Source: Methanomicrobiales archaeon (GTDB lineage Archaea > Halobacteriota > Methanomicrobia > Methanomicrobiales > JACTUA01). Taken from it: a DNA stretch of 7,738 nucleotides. Below, one piece after another: positions 4,214 through 7,738 of this stretch (its first letter is position 1; each line of letters begins with the position of its first letter). The stretch spans positions 1-7,738 of the forward strand of contig JAJRCM010000019.1 in NCBI GenBank assembly GCA_028678965.1, read 5' to 3'. The notes beneath the pieces were generated by a model. The model worked only from the letters and a program-made list of their open reading frames with translations. It made no database searches and had not been told where the DNA came from. The position numbers were made by a program, and so were the translations under genes.

Positions 4214-5857
4214 ATGCGGTTTGCCGACTTTGCCCGGTACTGCGAGCGTTTAGAAGCGATGTCAGGGCGGCTGGAGATGATCGAGCTCGTCAGCGAGATG
4301 CTCTCCACGCTCTCCGATGATGAACTACCGGTCGTCGTGCGGTTTATCATGGGAAAGATCTTCCCTGACTGGAGCCCACTCAAACTGGGCATCGGGCCGA
4401 ACCTTCTCTACGAAGCAGTAGGGTATGTGGTGGGGAAGAAGAAGGAAGCCGTGATCCAGGAGATCAACCGGTCTGGCGATGCTGGCCGGGCGATTGAGCA
4501 CCTGGTTGCGAACAAAGAACAGACCTCGTTCTTCACTCAGGAACTCGATACCGCTGACGTGTACCGTGAGTTTGAACATATTGCCCAGATTGAAGGGAAA
4601 CGATCCCAGAGGGAGAAACTCCTCGCTGTGCGGAAGCTCTTTGCCAATACCTCGCCACACGAGGCGAGGTATCTTGCCCGGCTGATGCTTGAGGAGCTCC
4701 GCATTGGCGTGGGAGAGGGAAATGTTCGGGATGCTGTCGCCAAGGCATTCAAGGTCTCCCCTGAGCTTGTGGAGCACGCCTTCCAGGCCATCAACGACCT
4801 GGGGGAGGTGGCGAGACTGGCGAAACAGGGTGAAGGAGCGCTGGGCATTGTCCACATCGAGCTCTTCAGACCGGTGAAGATGATGCTTGCCCAGCAAGGT
4901 ACCATTGCTGACATGGTAAGGGACCATGGGGCAGTAGCCGCAGAGTTCAAGTACGATGGGTCGCGGTTCCAGTTCCACAAACGGGGCACCACCTGTCGCC
5001 TCTACTCCAGAAAGCTGGAGGATGTGACCAGCGCACTTCCTGATGTGATCCGGCGTCTTGCGGCGGCAACCGATCATGATGTGATCCTAGATGGGGAGGT
5101 CATCGCGGTGAAGGACGGGATGCCCCGCCCCTTCCAGTTCGTCCTCCGCAGGTTCCGTCGGAAGTATGAGGTTGCCTCCTATATTGAAGAGATTGAACTC
5201 GTCCCCCATGTCTTTGACATTCTCTATCTCGATGGTAGGATGCTGATCGATCTCCCTTTCGCTGAGCGGAGGAAGAACCTGGAAACAGCACTCCGAGCAT
5301 ATATCGCTCCCCAGCTGCAGGGGGATGATGTAGGGGCTCTGGAAGGGTTCTACCAGAAGGCATTAGACGAAGGCCACGAGGGGATTATGATCAAAGATCT
5401 CTCTTCCCGGTACAGTCCTGGTGTTCGGGGGAAGAACTGGGTGAAGATTAAACCGGAGGTCGACACGCTCGATCTCGCGGTTATCGGGGCAGAGTGGGGT
5501 GAAGGAAGGAGGGCTCACTTCTTTGGATCCTACCTCCTTGCCTGCCTGGACCAGGGACTCCTATTACCAGTGGGAAAGGTAGCTACCGGAATAAGTGACG
5601 AGGCCCTTGCTGAACTCCATGATCTCTTCAAGGAGATGGTTATCTCGGAGGCAGGGAAAGAAGTCACCTTTGAACCCTCCATTGTCTTTGAGGTCGGGTA
5701 CTCAGAGCTCCAGAAGAGTCCTAATTATGAGAGCGGGTTTGCCCTCCGCTTCCCACGGTTCGTCCGGGTGCGGGCGGATAAAGGTATTGACGAGATAGAC
5801 ACCCTGGAAGGAATTAAAAAGAGGTTTAATCAGAAGCCTTCTTCCGGAGAACCCTGA
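4214..5857 (+). CDS. lig: Archaeal ATP-dependent DNA ligase
   Basis: This enzyme seals nicks during replication and repair through an enzyme-AMP intermediate. From ATG 4214 it is 547 residues, normal for archaeal ligases. The N-terminal DNA-binding domain spans about 1-215; nucleotidyltransferase motifs follow: motif I KYDGSR with catalytic Lys246, DGEVIAV (motif III), EGIMIKDL (motif IV), WVKIKPE (motif V) and the C-terminal OB domain ending near [11 protein letters not shown] (motif VI). Residues 103-107 are QTSFF, at the same place as the PCNA-binding QKSFF I recall in Pyrococcus ligase, which supports this start. A GTG at 4187 would add nine residues; the family start [11 protein letters not shown] and the better codon favour 4214. 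Neither has a clear ribosome site. The last 32 bases overlap the converging membrane-protein gene. The gene probably shares a transcript with the upstream MBL hydrolase. Confidence 0.95.
   Translation: MRFADFARYCERLEAMSGRLEMIELVSEMLSTLSDDELPVVVRFIMGKIFPDWSPLKLGIGPNLLYEAVGYVVGKKKEAVIQEINRSGDAGRAIEHLVANKEQTSFFTQELDTADVYREFEHIAQIEGKRSQREKLLAVRKLFANTSPHEARYLARLMLEELRIGVGEGNVRDAVAKAFKVSPELVEHAFQAINDLGEVARLAKQGEGALGIVHIELFRPVKMMLAQQGTIADMVRDHGAVAAEFKYDGSRFQFHKRGTTCRLYSRKLEDVTSALPDVIRRLAAATDHDVILDGEVIAVKDGMPRPFQFVLRRFRRKYEVASYIEEIELVPHVFDILYLDGRMLIDLPFAERRKNLETALRAYIAPQLQGDDVGALEGFYQKALDEGHEGIMIKDLSSRYSPGVRGKNWVKIKPEVDTLDLAVIGAEWGEGRRAHFFGSYLLACLDQGLLLPVGKVATGISDEALAELHDLFKEMVISEAGKEVTFEPSIVFEVGYSELQKSPNYESGFALRFPRFVRVRADKGIDEIDTLEGIKKRFNQKPSSGEP
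4520..4534 (+). other. PCNA-interacting (PIP-like) motif within the ligase
   Basis: These bases encode QTSFF (residues 103-107 counted from ATG 4214). In archaeal ligases a QxxFF-type loop in the DNA-binding domain contacts the sliding clamp PCNA. Confidence 0.6.
4647..4672. repeat. Perfect 10-bp inverted repeat inside the ligase gene
   Basis: ATACCTCGCC (4647-4656) and GGCGAGGTAT (4663-4672) form a perfect 10-bp stem around the six-base loop ACACGA. It lies in the coding region of the DNA-binding domain, and an RNA hairpin would be stable. No T-run follows. Confidence 0.5.
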
Positions 5858-6587
5858 ATTTTTCCCTTCGATCATCTCCCTCCACGTAGGCAAAGTATTC
5901 TGACCCATACCCATGGACATCGTAAAAGGTCACCTCCCCGTTGAATTCGGTGTATTTGGTGTACACCCGTGTCCCATTCATCTGTTTCAGGATTACTTTT
6001 ACATCAGGGAGCGGGTCATCCTTCTCCCGATCGAGTACCTTGAAGGTGAGGGTAGGGTTGAGCGGCTCCAGCTCCACTTCATCCCGCTCTATCTTTGGGG
6101 GCATCCTGCTCCTGGTGGGGGTTCCGTAGGGATTGAAGAAGGGATTCCCCTGGAGGGAAACAACAAGGTAGATCCCGACAAGGAAGAGGATGAGACCGAT
6201 AGCAGCGATGGCTAGGATTCCGACACTGGTGGAGCTGAAATACGCTTGCAGCACAAGCACCATCCACTGGAACGTAGCGACTTGTGCACCTATCGCGATG
6301 AGTATCAGGATAGAACTGATAAACAGGAGGCTCCCGGCAGCCACAAAGATAAAGGCAAACAGCATCCCCACAACATAGACAACCGAGGACTGCTCTATCT
6401 CTGCTCCCGCTCGATAAAAAATACGCTTGAGAATGGCCAGGAAGAAGCCCAGCAGGAGAATGCCTGCGATGAGGATGATAAAGTAGTCCTGAATGGTAAG
6501 GGCTGCGGTGGGGGTGACCTCCTGAGCTGCGGTAACCGGCTGGATGAGGAAGGGGAGGAGAAGTGGGGTAATTCGGTGATTGAACAT
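5826..6587 (-). CDS. Small membrane protein with C-terminal beta-rich soluble domain, unknown function
   Basis: The 253-residue product was not recognised. Residues 1-22 ([20 protein letters not shown] and on) look like a signal peptide with possible cleavage after AA. Hydrophobic segments lie at about 35-53, 69-100 (long enough for two spans) and 122-144. A proline/arginine linker (about 152-166) follows, then an acidic, beta-rich tail (about 168-253) with [37 protein letters not shown]. The sequence DxKVxL, then GEVTFYDV, then YFAYVEG resembles a transthyretin/carboxypeptidase-regulatory or Ig-like fold of the kind that decorates surface proteins. The protein may anchor or gate something at the membrane. 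The gene starts 41 bp after the NreA stop on the same strand, and its 3' end overlaps the convergent ligase gene by 32 bp. The start is well constrained because the next in-frame ATG lies past the first membrane segment. Confidence 0.75.
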   Translation of the reverse strand: MFNHRITPLLLPFLIQPVTAAQEVTPTAALTIQDYFIILIAGILLLGFFLAILKRIFYRAGAEIEQSSVVYVVGMLFAFIFVAAGSLLFISSILILIAIGAQVATFQWMVLVLQAYFSSTSVGILAIAAIGLILFLVGIYLVVSLQGNPFFNPYGTPTRSRMPPKIERDEVELEPLNPTLTFKVLDREKDDPLPDVKVILKQMNGTRVYTKYTEFNGEVTFYDVHGYGSEYFAYVEGDDRREKFRVLRKKASD

Positions 6588-6614
6588 ATGATCAGAAGAA
6601 TCGGTCTTCTGCTA

Positions 6615-6628
6615 CATATGTATTATTC
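6615..6628 (-). promoter_or_regulatory. Candidate promoter of the membrane-protein gene
   Basis: In the 41-bp gap after the NreA stop the minus strand reads AATAATACATATG, a partial TATA match. Initiation about 25 bases downstream would fall near 6596, giving a leader of about ten bases. No Shine-Dalgarno sequence precedes the ATG at 6587, which fits a near-leaderless transcript. Transcription from the NreA gene is also possible. Confidence 0.3.
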
Positions 6629-7738
6629 TTATGGTTGCACGCCGGGAAAATCGGAGAGCACCCACTGGGATTTGAGCCGGGGCAGCAGGTGGCTGTGACG
6701 AATCCAATTGGTCGAACCAAGGAGAGAAGAGATGGCTCCTGCCGCTATATCGATGTTGTCGAAGGTCATCGGATTCTCCTGGAGAGCTTTTCTCGTGACT
6801 TCCCTAATCACCCAAGTACCCAGAGGTGCCCAGTACTCCTGGGAAACACTCCGCACAACCAGTACCCGTGCTGTGCGGTGTATGCCGGTGAGATGCTCAG
6901 CGACGGCAAGCCGGGCAGCGTAATACGCCCCGGAGATGGATGAATAGGCTGTTCGTTTCCGCCGTTCTCCATCTTCGAGAATTATATCATTCTCCCCTCC
7001 CCACAGGCTGTGTTTCCCCCATATCTCAATCATCTCAAAGCTCCAGTCACCGGGAACGAGAAGGCAGATGATGGTATTCCCATAGAGGGTGGTGGAGAAC
7101 AGTTGAATATGATCCAGCGAATGAGCTCGAAGAAGGCGGGATCTCAGACCGGAAAAGACCATATCATCGGTCGCTGTGATTGCCCACCGGGTGGGAACCA
7201 GTCGTCTCCGCCGCCCGAGCAGGCCGGAGGTGAGGAGCTGGGAAATACGATAGACGTCTATATTCGCCTCCCGCAGAATAGTACAACCTTGGGCAGCACC
7301 CAGATCTGTATCGGTAGTGACGCGATCCACCACTCGATCTATACGAGGGTGATCTACCACCTGGAGTCTCCTTATGCTGCCGGAAAGCCCGATGGGAGTG
7401 ACCGTTCCGTCGAAGATGAGATCGAACCGTGGAGGACGCTCAAAGGCAACTTCAACTTCCAGTGGTTGGCTGGAGAGCGCAATCTCCTGCAGGGATGAAA
7501 GATATGTCTGTGCGGATATTGTGCCCCGTATTGTGCGGGCTCTGATGGCGATGATCTGTTCAATATCCAGTTCCTGTGCGATCCATTCGGGTGGTTGATC
7601 AGCATCAGTAGACATTAGAGGACCGCTGCGGGGGCGGGGATAGCCCAGACTTCCCACAAACACCGAGGGAGCACACCCTGCATACTGTTCCGAGGGAGAA
7701 ACACTCACCTGTGCCCGGAATCGGGAGAGCACGGGGCA
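6629..7738 (-). CDS. nreA: NreA-family archaeal DNA repair protein (5' end missing)
   Basis: The frame runs off the right edge, so 369 residues are visible and only the extreme N-terminus is missing. The first visible residues, CPVLSRFRAQV, look like the last cysteine of the N-terminal zinc-binding motif of Nre proteins, followed by SPSEQYAGCAPSVFVGSLGYP split across about 11-32. The APSVFVGSLGYPRPRSGPLM stretch is a hallmark of the family. The middle contains RRRRLVPTRWAITATDD, LLVPGDWSFEMIEIW and SSISGAYYAARLAVAEHL, also typical. Haloferax NreA is linked to mitomycin C damage repair and has a C-terminal PCNA-binding motif; here the C-terminus carries QWVLSDF, a good match to that role. The GTG at 7732 is an internal valine codon, not the start. 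The gene lies upstream of the membrane-protein gene. Confidence 0.85.
   Translation of the reverse strand, partial: CPVLSRFRAQVSVSPSEQYAGCAPSVFVGSLGYPRPRSGPLMSTDADQPPEWIAQELDIEQIIAIRARTIRGTISAQTYLSSLQEIALSSQPLEVEVAFERPPRFDLIFDGTVTPIGLSGSIRRLQVVDHPRIDRVVDRVTTDTDLGAAQGCTILREANIDVYRISQLLTSGLLGRRRRLVPTRWAITATDDMVFSGLRSRLLRAHSLDHIQLFSTTLYGNTIICLLVPGDWSFEMIEIWGKHSLWGGENDIILEDGERRKRTAYSSISGAYYAARLAVAEHLTGIHRTARVLVVRSVSQEYWAPLGTWVIREVTRKALQENPMTFDNIDIAAGAISSLLGSTNWIRHSHLLPRLKSQWVLSDFPGVQP
6647..6667 (-). other. C-terminal PIP-like motif of the NreA protein
   Basis: These bases encode QWVLSDF, six residues from the C-terminus. It fits QxxLxxF, the core of the PCNA-interacting peptide, with Pro in place of the second aromatic residue. 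Its location at the extreme tail is where NreA proteins carry the motif. Confidence 0.55.

Noticed and set aside
4325..5077. Long antisense open frame (250 codons) opposite the ligase
   Set aside because: It lies wholly against a gene with all ligase motifs, has no recognisable domain or promoter, and such antisense frames are common in GC-rich coding DNA.
6246..6698. 150-codon + strand open frame across the membrane-protein and NreA gene ends
   Set aside because: It spans two recognised or clearly membrane-type genes and their gap, and its product is compositionally odd with no domain.
7010..7498. 162-codon + strand open frame opposite NreA
   Set aside because: Antisense to conserved NreA motifs, with no promoter, ribosome site or recognisable fold.

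Overview
The window looks like chromosomal DNA from a methanogenic euryarchaeon, most likely Methanomicrobiales or a close relative. This is inferred from the gene content: an archaeal-type ATP-dependent DNA ligase, an NreA-family repair protein, a TiaS-type domain protein, AT-rich promoters with TATA-like boxes, few Shine-Dalgarno sequences, and T-run terminators. No rRNA, tRNA, CRISPR array, insertion sequence or phage gene was seen. Coding sequence is GC-rich and the gaps are clearly AT-rich.

Bases 1-2850 form a probable molybdenum/tungsten section. It opens with the C-terminal end of a molybdate/tungstate-type ABC transporter ATPase (TOBE domain, + strand). A 402-bp non-coding gap follows, holding several hairpins and T-runs. 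Next come two minus-strand genes: a stand-alone protein resembling the N-terminal catalytic part of TiaS, and a 270-residue homologue of the molybdenum storage protein subunits MosA/MosB. Divergent from the storage-protein gene is a 66-residue conserved-looking protein of unknown function. The gap between these two is packed with near-perfect palindromes over the likely shared TATA box, and is the most striking regulatory region here.

Bases 2961-5857 (+ strand) carry a small winged-helix-like protein, a YycJ/WalJ-type metallo-beta-lactamase-fold hydrolase, and a complete archaeal DNA ligase with all nucleotidyltransferase motifs and an internal PCNA-binding motif at residues 103-107.

Bases 5826-7738 (- strand) carry a small membrane protein whose 3' end overlaps the ligase gene by 32 bp, and upstream of it an NreA-family DNA repair protein. 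The NreA gene lacks its first codons at the window edge and ends in a PCNA-interacting-like motif. The right half is therefore a DNA-repair and processing neighbourhood with two likely PCNA clients. The left half is probably about taking up, storing and sensing molybdate or tungstate, the metals of formylmethanofuran dehydrogenase and formate dehydrogenase in these organisms. The roles of the TiaS-like, 66-residue, winged-helix and membrane proteins are unresolved.
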